The notes below the pieces were generated by a model. That model made no database searches and was not told where the DNA came from. It saw only the letters and a program-made list of their open reading frames with translations. A DNA stretch of 64,000 nucleotides from Umezawaea tangerina (GTDB lineage Bacteria; Actinomycetota; Actinomycetes; Mycobacteriales; Pseudonocardiaceae), in the NCBI RefSeq assembly GCF_003002815.1, contig NZ_PVTF01000003.1:558001-622000 (forward strand), given 5' to 3'. Position numbers and translations under genes: made by a program. Shown here in pieces: positions 1 through 7,492 of the stretch; position 1 is the first letter of the stretch; the number at the start of each line of letters is the position of its first letter.

Positions 1-1835
1 AGGAAGAACAGCTTCAGGTCGGCGTGGTCCTCGCGCAGCCGGTGCACGGCGTGGATCAGCGTCAGCGGGTCGAACCAGCTGTAGACGCCGCCCGCCCAGA
101 TCACGACCTTGTCGGTGTCCGAGATCCCCGGCACGACGCCCTTGACAGCGGGTCCGGTGCGCTGCGGCGGCTTGCCGGGCAGGCCGAACGGCACCACGGA
201 CAGCAGCGAGCGGACCGTGGGGTCGTTGTCGTACAACGAGGGCGTCAGCCTGCCCAGCGCGGCCAGGTGGCCGAGCCAGAAGTGCCGCTGCCGCTCGGAG
301 GCGCACAGGAAGAAGTCGCCGCGCCTGAGCTGGTTGTTGAGCACGCGGGTCACGCCGACGATGTCCAGCGCGCGCTGCTCGTCGTTCTCCTCCTTGCCCT
401 GCTCCAGCAGCTCCAGGTGCATCGGGTCGTAGACGTCGCACACGACGACCTTGGTCGACCCGGCCTTCTTCAGCTCCGGCACCAGCTCCAGCGCGTGGCC
501 CTGCAGGACGATCACGTCGGCCCACCCGATGAGCGGGGCGAGGTCGCGCGGCTTGGAGCGGGAGATCGGGAAAGCGGCTTCCGGCGGCGCGCACAGCGGG
601 TTCACCGTGACCAGGTGGACGTCGTGCTCGCCCGCCAGCACGTCGGCCATGTTCCAGGCCCGGATGGCCGGGCCCGCCATCTTCTCCGAGATCGCGTCCC
701 CGGTGATGATCAGGATGCGCCGCGGCCTGCCGAAGACCTCGTCCAGTGCGAAGACGTCGACCAGGACGTCGTGCGCGGCGAGGTAGCGCGGCAGCGGGTA
801 CGCGGGCTCCATCGCCTTGCGCATCAACGGGACCAGGTCGCGGTCGCTGCGCACCCGCGCGGCCTGCTCGACCTTGCGCGACTCCTGCAGCGACGGCATC
901 AGCTCGACGAACTGGTCGATGGCCAGGAACCCGGCAAGCGCTTTCCGGTCGACGGGCACCGGCGCCAGGTCGTCGGCCGGGTCGACCGGTCGACGGGTGA
1001 TCTCCAGCTGCGTCGCGTCGATCTCGCCGCGGGCGGTCGCCCTGCGCACGACCAGCGCGAGCGCGGCGGGCAGCACCTTGGCCAGCGTGTCGTCGGAGAA
1101 GTTCTTGTACAGGGCCGCGAGCGCGTTGCGCTCCAGCAGGTACAGCTCGCGGCTGTGGTCGATCGACGTCATCGACGCGTGGTGCTTGTGGAAGGCCAGC
1201 GACGCTGGCTCGTAGCGCACCCGCCAGCCGCGCAGGTTCATCCGCCAGCCGAGGTCGACGTCCTCGTAGAACATGAAGAAGCGCTCGTCGAACCCGCCGA
1301 GCGAGCGGTACACCGACGTGCGCACGAACAGCGCGGAGCCGGTGCCGAACAGCACGTCGCGCGGGCCGTCGTGGCTGCCGTCGTCCGGCTGCCCCGCGTG
1401 CCGCTTGTAGCCCATGCCGAACCAGGTGAGGCCGCCGTCGACGAAGTCGACCTCGGTGCCGTCCCAGTCGAGCACCTTGCTGGCCACCGCGCCCACGGTC
1501 GGCTCGGTCTGGAGCACCTTCACGGCCGCGCGCGCCCACTCCGGGTGCGGCCGGGCGTCGTTGTTCAGGAACGCGAGCACCGAGCCGGTCGCCGAGGCGG
1601 CCCCCAGGTTGCAGCCGCCCGCGAAGCCCAGGTTCGCCGGTGCCTCGACCACGGTCGCGCCCGGCACGGCCGCCCGGATCCGCTCCGCGCTCCCGTCGCC
1701 GGAGGCGTTGTCCACGCAGACGACCTCGAGCCGGTCGGCGGGGTACGCGAGCTCCGCCAGGGCCCGCAGGCACGTGATGGTGTCCTCGGCGCCGCGGTAG
1801 TTCACCACGACCACGGATACGACGGGCAGCACCAT
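1..1835 (-). CDS. GT2-GT4 fusion glycosyltransferase (partial, runs off left edge)
   Basis: The reading frame is open from an ATG at 1835 to the window edge, at least 611 codons, so the 3' end is missing. The N-terminal third is a GT-A, family 2 glycosyltransferase: it opens VVSVVVVNYRG, carries a nucleotide-binding FLNNDARPHPEW stretch and the acceptor-site FYEDVDLGWR motif. A linker leads to a second, GT-B-like Rossmann domain starting near residue 400 with ILIITGDAISEKMAGPA, typical of GT4 proteins. Two catalytic modules in one chain suggest successive sugar additions to one envelope glycan. A GAGGAG ribosome site lies just upstream of the start; a GTG one codon earlier is possible. It faces the same way as the next GT2 gene. 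Donor and acceptor are unknown. Confidence 0.85.
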   Translation of the reverse strand, partial: MVLPVVSVVVVNYRGAEDTITCLRALAELAYPADRLEVVCVDNASGDGSAERIRAAVPGATVVEAPANLGFAGGCNLGAASATGSVLAFLNNDARPHPEWARAAVKVLQTEPTVGAVASKVLDWDGTEVDFVDGGLTWFGMGYKRHAGQPDDGSHDGPRDVLFGTGSALFVRTSVYRSLGGFDERFFMFYEDVDLGWRMNLRGWRVRYEPASLAFHKHHASMTSIDHSRELYLLERNALAALYKNFSDDTLAKVLPAALALVVRRATARGEIDATQLEITRRPVDPADDLAPVPVDRKALAGFLAIDQFVELMPSLQESRKVEQAARVRSDRDLVPLMRKAMEPAYPLPRYLAAHDVLVDVFALDEVFGRPRRILIITGDAISEKMAGPAIRAWNMADVLAGEHDVHLVTVNPLCAPPEAAFPISRSKPRDLAPLIGWADVIVLQGHALELVPELKKAGSTKVVVCDVYDPMHLELLEQGKEENDEQRALDIVGVTRVLNNQLRRGDFFLCASERQRHFWLGHLAALGRLTPSLYDNDPTVRSLLSVVPFGLPGKPPQRTGPAVKGVVPGISDTDKVVIWAGGVYSWFDPLTLIHAVHRLREDHADLKLFF

Positions 1836-1909
1836 CACTCTCCTCGCTCCACGACGGGTGTGCGGGCCTAAGCCTGCCTCATCACAGCGCGTGTCGTGAG
1901 CCGAAGGGT

Positions 1910-2830
1910 CTACCTGCCCGCCCAAGTGCGCCACACGTCACGGCGGGGGACCACCGAACGGCGGCCGATCACGGCTCGCGCGACCAGCGCGGACGGGCAG
2001 CGGAGCAGCACCTCGGCCAGCACGCGCAAGCGCAGCGCGAGGCGGAAGTTCGCCGCTTCGGGCACGCCCGAGCGCAGCGGCAGCAGCGCGGTGATCACCG
2101 CGAAGCGGGCGACCTCGCGCAGCGCGACGGGCAGCGGGGCGCAGCGCAGGAGCATCAGCAGCCGGTTGCGCTCGTTCCACCGGTGGAACGGCACCGAGCC
2201 CGGCCGGGTGCTGGCACCGTGCCGGTGCGTGACGCGCGCGGGCCCGACGGACACGACCCGGTGCCCCGCCAGCCGCAGCCGCCAGGCCGTGTCGGTGTCC
2301 TCGTAGTAGCAGAAGAACCCCGCGGGCACCCCTCCCGCGCGGCGCAGCGCTCCGGTCCGCAGCAGCGCCGCGCCCCCGCAGAAGCCGAACACCTCGCGGC
2401 CCGCGAGCACCACGTCCACGCCGTGCCCGTCCGCGGTCAGCGAGACGCCGACGGACTGCGTCGAGCCGTCCGCGAGCACCATCGACGACGTGGCCGCGGC
2501 CACGTCGGGGTCGCCGTCGAGGGCCTCCTCGAGCGACACCAGCCAGGCCGGGTCGGGGGCGGCGTCGTCGTTCAGCCAGGCCACGTACGGCGTGTCCACC
2601 CGGTCCAGCACGGCGGCCAGGCCACCGGCGTACCCGAGGTTGCGGGGCAGCCTGACCACGTCCGGGGCGCTCGGGTGGGCGGCGAGCAGGGCAGCCGTCC
2701 CGTCATCCGACGCGTTGTCCACCACCAGTGTCCGGTGTGGACTCTTCTGGGCGGCGAGCGCGTCGAGGCACGCGGTGATGTGCTCACGCCCCCGCCAGGT
2801 CACGACGACCACCGTGCTGGCACTGGACAC
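1910..2830 (-). CDS. Family 2 glycosyltransferase (rhamnosyltransferase-like)
   Basis: A 306-residue GT-A enzyme. It begins with the family strand TVVVVTWRGREH, then DNASDDGT, the metal/nucleotide motif WLNDDAAPDP and the acceptor motif YYEDTDTAWRLRLAGHRV near residue 190. The C-terminal 90 residues are hydrophobic and Arg-rich and probably sit on the membrane face. Such short GT2 proteins transfer rhamnose or another deoxyhexose to lipid-linked glycans in actinobacterial envelopes; the actual sugar cannot be read from sequence. The GTG start lies 20 bp from the GTG of the divergent GT4 gene, so the two share a very compact promoter region. It is probably co-transcribed with the downstream GT2-GT4 fusion (74 bp gap). 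Confidence 0.88.
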   Translation of the reverse strand: MSSASTVVVVTWRGREHITACLDALAAQKSPHRTLVVDNASDDGTAALLAAHPSAPDVVRLPRNLGYAGGLAAVLDRVDTPYVAWLNDDAAPDPAWLVSLEEALDGDPDVAAATSSMVLADGSTQSVGVSLTADGHGVDVVLAGREVFGFCGGAALLRTGALRRAGGVPAGFFCYYEDTDTAWRLRLAGHRVVSVGPARVTHRHGASTRPGSVPFHRWNERNRLLMLLRCAPLPVALREVARFAVITALLPLRSGVPEAANFRLALRLRVLAEVLLRCPSALVARAVIGRRSVVPRRDVWRTWAGR

Positions 2831-2850
2831 GGCGTGAGACGGTACGGCAC

Positions 2851-3897
2851 GTGCCCCAGCTCGTTGTGCTGACCGAGCAGTTGCTCGCCCCCGTCCCCGG
2901 CGGTACCGGGCGCTACACCCGTGAGCTGGCCGCGGCGCTCGCCGCGACCGCGCCCGCCGGGTGGACCGTCACCGGTGCCGTCAGCCGCCACCAGGACGTC
3001 GCGGCCGCCGTGGTCCCCGGCGTCGAGGGGCCCAAGGTGCTGCCGCTGCCCCGCCGCGCGCTGATCGCCGCCTGGGAGCACGGCGTCCCGTACTGGCCGG
3101 GCGGCGACTCCGTGCACGCGCCGACCCCGCTGGCCCCGCCGGGCGGCCGGGTCGTCGTCACCGTGCACGACGCCGTGCCGTGGACCCACCCGGAAACCCT
3201 GACCAGGCGCGGTGCCGCCTGGCACCGGAAGGTGATCACCCGCGCCACCGGCAAGGCGGCCGCGATCGTCGTGCCGACCGGGACCGTCGCCGCCGACCTC
3301 GCCCGGCACGCGCCCGGCGCCGCGCCCGTGCACGTGATCGGCCACGGCGCGACGCGGTGGCCGGAGGAGTCGCCGATCGACCTGCCGGAGCGGTTCGTGC
3401 TCGCGGTGGGGACCGTCGAACCGCGCAAGGGGTTGGAGACGCTCGTCACCTCGACGGCCGAGGCCGGGATCCCCCTCGTCCTGATCGGCTCGCCGGGGTG
3501 GGGTGCCGTGGACGTCTCCGCGCCGCACGTGCGGGTGCTCGGGCGGTTGGCGGACTCCGAACTGGTGTACGCCTTGCGCCGTGCGGCCCTGCTCGCCGTG
3601 CCCAGTCTCGCCGAGGGCTTCGGGTTGCCGCTGCTGGAGGCCATGGCTCTAGGCGTTCCCGTCGTGCACTCCGACGCGCCCGCCCTGGTCGAAGTTGCCG
3701 GTGGGGCTGGAATCGTCACACCGCGTGGCAACGCGGGAGCGCTCACACGGGCAATCAGGTCCGTTGTGGACGATGGGACTACCGCTGCCCGCATGGTAAG
3801 CGCAGGTCTGCGCCGTGCCGAGGACTTCGGCTGGGAGAAAGCCGCCCGCGCGACCTGGGACGTGCACCTCGAAGGTGTTCGACAGCGCGTCACTTGA
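2851..3897 (+). CDS. Family 4 glycosyltransferase
   Basis: A 348-residue GT-B enzyme. The glycine-rich acceptor loop PGGTGRYTRELAAAL is near residue 17, VGTVEPRKGLETL starts the donor Rossmann domain near residue 187, and the donor-binding EGFGLPLLEAMALGVPVV (the E-x7-E signature) lies near residue 257. This arrangement is that of GT4 mannosyl- or rhamnosyltransferases. The next gene is a GT4 enzyme of the same general type, so the two may add sequential residues to one glycan. The GTG start has no strong ribosome site and may be leaderless. GDP-mannose made by enzymes encoded elsewhere in the window is a plausible donor, but this is inference. Confidence 0.88.
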   Translation: MPQLVVLTEQLLAPVPGGTGRYTRELAAALAATAPAGWTVTGAVSRHQDVAAAVVPGVEGPKVLPLPRRALIAAWEHGVPYWPGGDSVHAPTPLAPPGGRVVVTVHDAVPWTHPETLTRRGAAWHRKVITRATGKAAAIVVPTGTVAADLARHAPGAAPVHVIGHGATRWPEESPIDLPERFVLAVGTVEPRKGLETLVTSTAEAGIPLVLIGSPGWGAVDVSAPHVRVLGRLADSELVYALRRAALLAVPSLAEGFGLPLLEAMALGVPVVHSDAPALVEVAGGAGIVTPRGNAGALTRAIRSVVDDGTTAARMVSAGLRRAEDFGWEKAARATWDVHLEGVRQRVT

Positions 3898-3943
3898 GCG
3901 ATACTCCGCAGATCGGTTGGTCGACGGCACTACTCTCAGCCCC

Positions 3944-5095
3944 GTGCCCTTCGTCGAACCCAGCGTGCTGATCGACGCCACGGCGGTGCCCGCCGACCGC
4001 GGTGGCGTAGGCCGGTACGTCGACTCGTTGGTGGCCGCGCTGGACGCGGACGGGGCTCGGCTCAGCGTGGTCTGCCAACCCCGCGACGCCGACCTCTACA
4101 CCGCGCTCGCGCCCTCGTCCCGCGTCGTCGTGGCCGCCGAGTCCGTCGCGACCCGCACCGCCCGCCTCACCTGGGAGCAGACCACCCTGCCCCGCATCGT
4201 GGCCCGGCTGGGTGTCGACGTGCTGCACTCACCGCACTACACGATGCCGGTCGCCAACCGCTCCGCCACCGTCGTCACGCTGCACGACGCCACCTTCTTC
4301 ACCGACCCGATCCTGCACTCCTCGGTCAAGGCCCGCTTCTTCCGCGCCTGGACCAGGGCCTCGTTGCGCCGCGCCGCCCTCTGCGTCGTCCCCAGCGAGG
4401 CCACCGCCACCGAGCTCACCAGGGTCGCGGGCGCCGACCGCCGTTCCCTGCACATCGCCCAGCACGGCGTCGACAACGACCGCTTCCACCCACCCGCCCC
4501 CGAGGAGACCGCCGCCGTCCGCCGCTCCCTCGGCCTGGGCGACACCCCCTACGTCGCCTTCCTCGGCGCCCTCGAACCCCGCAAGAACGTCCCGGCCCTC
4601 ATCCGCGGCTTCGCCCAGGCCTGCGTGGGCCGCCCCAACCCCCCAGCCCTGGTCCTCGCGGGCCAACCGGGCTGGGACGGCCAGGTCGAACGCGCCCTGG
4701 ACGTCGTCCCGCACCGCATCCGCGTGATCCGAGCCGGATACCTCCCCTTCGAACAGCTCGCGGGCTTCCTCGGCGGCGCCGAACTCGTCGCCTACCCCAG
4801 CCTCGGCGAAGGCTTCGGCCTGCCGGTGCTGGAGGCCATGGCCTGCGGCGCCTCAGTCCTCACCACCCGCCGCCTGAGCCTCCCCGAGGTGGGCGGCGAA
4901 GCAGTCGCCTACTGCGGCGTAGGCGCAGGCGACATCGCCGCCGGCCTATCCGAACTCCTGGACGACCCCGCCCGCCGCGCCGCACTGTCAACGGACGCCC
5001 AACTCCGCGCCAAGGACTTCAGCTGGTCCACCAGCGCCGCAAAACACCAACTCGCCTACTCCCGCGCCAACCTCATGCACCGCCGCGGCAGGTAG
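3944..5095 (+). CDS. Family 4 glycosyltransferase (second of pair)
   Basis: GT-B glycosyltransferase of about 383 residues. An upstream in-frame extension to 3815 overlaps the previous gene; the GTG at 3944 is preferred because the conserved fold starts with SVLIDATAVPADRGGVGRY directly after it. The donor domain begins VAFLGALEPRKNVPAL, and the donor signature EGFGLPVLEAMACGASVL is near residue 290. It follows the preceding GT4 gene by 46 bp and is probably in the same transcript. Toward its 3' end the + strand becomes markedly C-rich and G-poor, a trend that continues into the repeat element that follows. Function is envelope or exported glycan assembly; substrates are unknown. Confidence 0.87.
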   Translation: MPFVEPSVLIDATAVPADRGGVGRYVDSLVAALDADGARLSVVCQPRDADLYTALAPSSRVVVAAESVATRTARLTWEQTTLPRIVARLGVDVLHSPHYTMPVANRSATVVTLHDATFFTDPILHSSVKARFFRAWTRASLRRAALCVVPSEATATELTRVAGADRRSLHIAQHGVDNDRFHPPAPEETAAVRRSLGLGDTPYVAFLGALEPRKNVPALIRGFAQACVGRPNPPALVLAGQPGWDGQVERALDVVPHRIRVIRAGYLPFEQLAGFLGGAELVAYPSLGEGFGLPVLEAMACGASVLTTRRLSLPEVGGEAVAYCGVGAGDIAAGLSELLDDPARRAALSTDAQLRAKDFSWSTSAAKHQLAYSRANLMHRRGR

Positions 5096-5516
5096 AAGCA
5101 AACCCCCGCCACCCACCACCCACCCACCCCGACGCACACCCACCCCAGCCACCCCCTCGACGTTGGGCGCAGCCCGCCAGCGCGCATCCGGCGCGAAGCG
5201 CCTGGGGCCTTGTCCGCAGCGCAGCAAGGATGCAGTGTCCGACGCGCAGCAAGGATGCCTGAGTCAGGCGCAGCCTGATGCTGGCGAAGCCAGACTTCCC
5301 CTCTGCCCCCGATCCACAGCGCCCTCCTGCCCGATCTTGCTTGTCAAGACAGCTTCATCGTCTTGACAAGCAAGATCAGGCATTGAGACAATCGCGCGCC
5401 GGGGGCCGGGCTTCCCGCGGGTGGGCACCCCAGAACGCGCCCAAGGACCCGGGCTTCGCGCGGGCGAGCACAGCCGGTCACCTCCAGCCGACCCTCCCAA
5501 CAACCCCCACCAAAAC
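5096..5516 (+). repeat. Repeat element copy 1: C-rich spacer plus GCGNAGC mini-palindrome array
   Basis: No gene is supported in this gap. It opens with about 65 bases of C-rich, G-poor sequence, then a modular repeat. Visible units: GGGCGCAGCCC (5165-5175), GGCGCGAAGCGCC (5190-5202), TCAGGCGCAGCCTGA (5264-5278) and CTGGCGAAGCCAG (5281-5293), separated by short linkers ending in GGATGC or GATGC. The long stem-loop follows at 5328-5382, then a tail ATTGAGACAATCGCGCGCC. Body, stem-loop and tail recur almost unchanged at 34.1-34.4 kb and in rearranged form at 51.6-52.1 kb. Small open frames across it are by-products of the palindromes. Confidence 0.9.
5328..5382 (+). repeat. Long stem-loop of repeat copy 1
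   Basis: Inverted repeat with an 18-bp perfect inner stem (5333-5350 with 5360-5377), a 9-nt loop AGCTTCATC, one C/A mismatch (5332 with 5378) and four further pairs. Inner half CTTGTCAAGAC is shared with the other two copies; outer arms differ. The mismatch position is T-A in copy 2. It has no T-run, so it is not a classical intrinsic terminator. Confidence 0.9.
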
Positions 5517-5533
5517 ATACCCCCCAGGGGTAT
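5517..5533 (+). promoter_or_regulatory. Candidate CsoR-type copper operator
   Basis: Perfect palindrome ATACCCC-CCA-GGGGTAT ending nine bases before the ATG of the DUF4396 gene. TACCCC/GGGGTA inverted repeats are the known operator type of the copper-sensing repressor CsoR in actinobacteria and Bacillus. Its position would block the promoter or the first transcribed bases of a leaderless message. No csoR gene is in the window, so the regulator is inferred. Confidence 0.55.
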
Positions 5534-5542
5534 CCTCACCCC

Positions 5543-5995
5543 ATGCAAACCCCGGACACCACCTGGCGAACAGCCACCTCCGCCACCCTCCACTGCCTAA
5601 CCGGCTGCGCCATAGGCGAGATCCTCGGCATGGTCATAGGCACAGCCGCCACCCTCCCCACCTGGTCCACCATCACCCTCTCCGTCCTCCTGGCCTTCCT
5701 CTTCGGCTACGCCCTCACCCTCCAAGGCATCCTCAAAGCCGACATCCCCCTCAACCAAGCCATCAAGCTCGCCCTCGCGGCCGACACCCTCTCCATCCTC
5801 ACCATGGAGCTCGTCGACAACACCGTCGTCCTCGCCATCCCCGGCGCCATGGACGCGGGCCTCGCCACCTTCCTCTTCTGGGGGACCCTGGCCCTCTCCC
5901 TGGCGGTCGCCTTCGTCGTCACGGTCCCGGTCAACCGCCTCCTCATCTCCCGCGGCAAGGGCCACGCGGTGGTCCACCACGTCCACCACCACTAG
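5543..5995 (+). CDS. DUF4396 membrane protein, likely metal-linked
   Basis: A 150-residue protein that is almost entirely hydrophobic, with about four transmembrane helices (near residues 20-40, 44-62, 76-100 and 108-133). The N-terminal helix starts LHCLTGCAIGEILGMVIG, placing His, Cys and Met together, and the chain ends in a His-rich tail (VHHVHHH). This matches the DUF4396 family, whose biochemical role is not established. The palindrome directly upstream resembles a CsoR operator, so a role in copper handling is a reasonable inference. It stands alone between the repeat element and wbbL. Codons are strongly C-ending, part of a local C-over-G island. Confidence 0.75.
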   Translation: MQTPDTTWRTATSATLHCLTGCAIGEILGMVIGTAATLPTWSTITLSVLLAFLFGYALTLQGILKADIPLNQAIKLALAADTLSILTMELVDNTVVLAIPGAMDAGLATFLFWGTLALSLAVAFVVTVPVNRLLISRGKGHAVVHHVHHH

Positions 5996-6016
5996 ACCGG
6001 TGCACAATGTCCCCCC

Positions 6017-6883
6017 GTGACCGACTCCAAGCGCTACGGCGACGCCTTGGCGGCAGTGACCGTCACCTACTCACCGGGCGAGACCCTGGACCGCTTCCTC
6101 GACACCCTGGCGAAAGCCACCACCCTCCCCGTCCGGGTCGTCCTCGCCGACAACGGTTCCCAGGACGGCGAGCCCGAGCGCGCCGCGGCTGAGCGCGAGG
6201 ACGTCACCTTCCTCCCGACCGGTGGCAACCTCGGTTACGGCGGCGGTGCCAACCGCGGTGTGGCCGCTCTGCCGGACGACGTCGGCTGGGTCGTCATCGC
6301 GAACCCGGACGTCGAGTGGGGCGAGGGTTCCCTCGACAAGCTGCTGGACGCCGCGAAGCGCTGGCCGCGCGGTGGTGCCTTCGGGCCCCTGATCCGCGAG
6401 ACCACCGGCGAGGTCTACCCCTCGGCCAGGCTCCTGCCGTCACTGGGCCGGGGGCTCGGCCACGCGGTCTTCGGCAAGGTCTGGCCGCAGAACCCGTGGA
6501 CCCGCGAGTACCGCCAGGAGAAGGCCGCGATCACCGAGCGCCCGGCGGGCTGGTTGTCCGGTTCGTGCCTCTTGCTCCGCCGTGAGGCCTTCGACTCGGT
6601 CGACGGTTTCGACGCGCGCTACTTCATGTACTTCGAGGACGTCGACCTCGGCGACCGGATCGGCCGGGCCGGGTGGTTGAACGTGTACGTACCGGAGGCC
6701 GAGGTGGTCCACATCGGCGGCCACTCGACCGCGGGCGCGTCCGCGCGGATGCTCGCCGCGCACCACAGCAGCGCCTACCGCTACCTGGCCGACCGCCACC
6801 GGGGCCCGCAGTGGGCGCCGGTGCTGTTCGCGGTCCGGCTCGGTCTCGGGCTGAGGCTGAAGCTGGTCACCCGTCGCCGTTGA
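6017..6883 (+). CDS. wbbL: Rhamnosyltransferase WbbL, arabinogalactan linker
   Basis: A 288-residue GT2 enzyme matching WbbL (Rv3265c), which transfers L-rhamnose from dTDP-rhamnose to decaprenyl-PP-GlcNAc, forming the linker between peptidoglycan and arabinogalactan. Visible motifs are VTVTYSPGETL at the N-terminus, NPDVEWGEGSL as the nucleotide/metal site near residue 96, the substrate loop GWLSGSCLLLRREAF, and YFEDVDLGDRIGRAGW near residue 204. The synteny with the guanylyltransferase that follows is that of M. tuberculosis. There is no Shine-Dalgarno sequence; CACAAT about nine bases before the GTG could be a -10 element, which suggests a leaderless transcript. The last 17 bases overlap the convergent Gln-rich gene. 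Confidence 0.9.
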   Translation: MTDSKRYGDALAAVTVTYSPGETLDRFLDTLAKATTLPVRVVLADNGSQDGEPERAAAEREDVTFLPTGGNLGYGGGANRGVAALPDDVGWVVIANPDVEWGEGSLDKLLDAAKRWPRGGAFGPLIRETTGEVYPSARLLPSLGRGLGHAVFGKVWPQNPWTREYRQEKAAITERPAGWLSGSCLLLRREAFDSVDGFDARYFMYFEDVDLGDRIGRAGWLNVYVPEAEVVHIGGHSTAGASARMLAAHHSSAYRYLADRHRGPQWAPVLFAVRLGLGLRLKLVTRRR

Positions 6884-7337
6884 GCCGCTGGGTCAGGCCC
6901 GGCTGCGGCGGCTTGTTGTCGCCGGACAGCCGTTGGGTGAGGCTCGGTCGCCCGCCGGGCACCTGCTGCACGGTGGGCACCGGGCCGGGGCTGACGCGCT
7001 GGCCCGGTTCGGGCTGGTAGTGCTGCTGCTTCGGCGCCTGTTGCTGCTGCTGGTACTGCTGCTGCGCGGCCTGCTGCGGCTGGTGCTGGGGCTGTTGCGG
7101 CGCCTGCTGCTGGGGTTGCTGCGGCGGCCGCCCACCCCCCGCCGCCATCTGCGCGGAGATGATCATCGTGGACTCCGGGTCGACCTGGCGGGGGTCGACC
7201 GCGTTCACCACGGTGCGCGGGATCTGCTGCGTCGCCGACGAGTCCATCGGCGAGGTCATGTTGTCGGGCGTGACGATCTGGGCGCCACGTGCTCGTGCAC
7301 GGGCCAGCAGCGCGTCGGCCCGGTCGCGGGGGTCCAT
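6867..7337 (-). CDS. Gln/Pro-rich low-complexity protein of unknown function
   Basis: A 156-residue protein I do not recognise as a characterised family. The N-terminal 60 residues are ordinary (MDPRDRADALLARARARGAQ), with a helical, charged start and a conserved-looking stretch IPRTVVNAVDPRQVDPESTM. Residues 70-110 are a run of Q, P and H in near-repeats, followed by two similar motifs (PSLTQRLSGDNKPP and PGLTQRLNGD) near the C-terminus. No signal peptide or membrane segment is seen, so it is probably cytoplasmic and largely disordered. A clear AGGAGAG ribosome site precedes the ATG. It is transcribed divergently from the guanylyltransferase gene and overlaps the end of wbbL. Confidence 0.7.
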   Translation of the reverse strand: MDPRDRADALLARARARGAQIVTPDNMTSPMDSSATQQIPRTVVNAVDPRQVDPESTMIISAQMAAGGGRPPQQPQQQAPQQPQHQPQQAAQQQYQQQQQAPKQQHYQPEPGQRVSPGPVPTVQQVPGGRPSLTQRLSGDNKPPQPGLTQRLNGDG

Positions 7338-7492
7338 TCGGATCTCTCCTGCGTTGCCTAGGGCCGGCTGGGGGTGCCGGCGTTCCCGATTTCTGACACG
7401 CGCCCGCCAGGGACCACTGCCCGTCTATCGGATGCTGTCTGCCACAGTATTCGAATCGGTCGTTGCGTGTTAGTGGAGGAGGAAAAACGGGC

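Noticed and set aside
5278-6192. 304-codon frame across repeat copy 1 and the DUF4396 gene
   Set aside because: Starts inside palindromic repeats and is a shadow of the DUF4396 frame; Pro/His/Arg low complexity.
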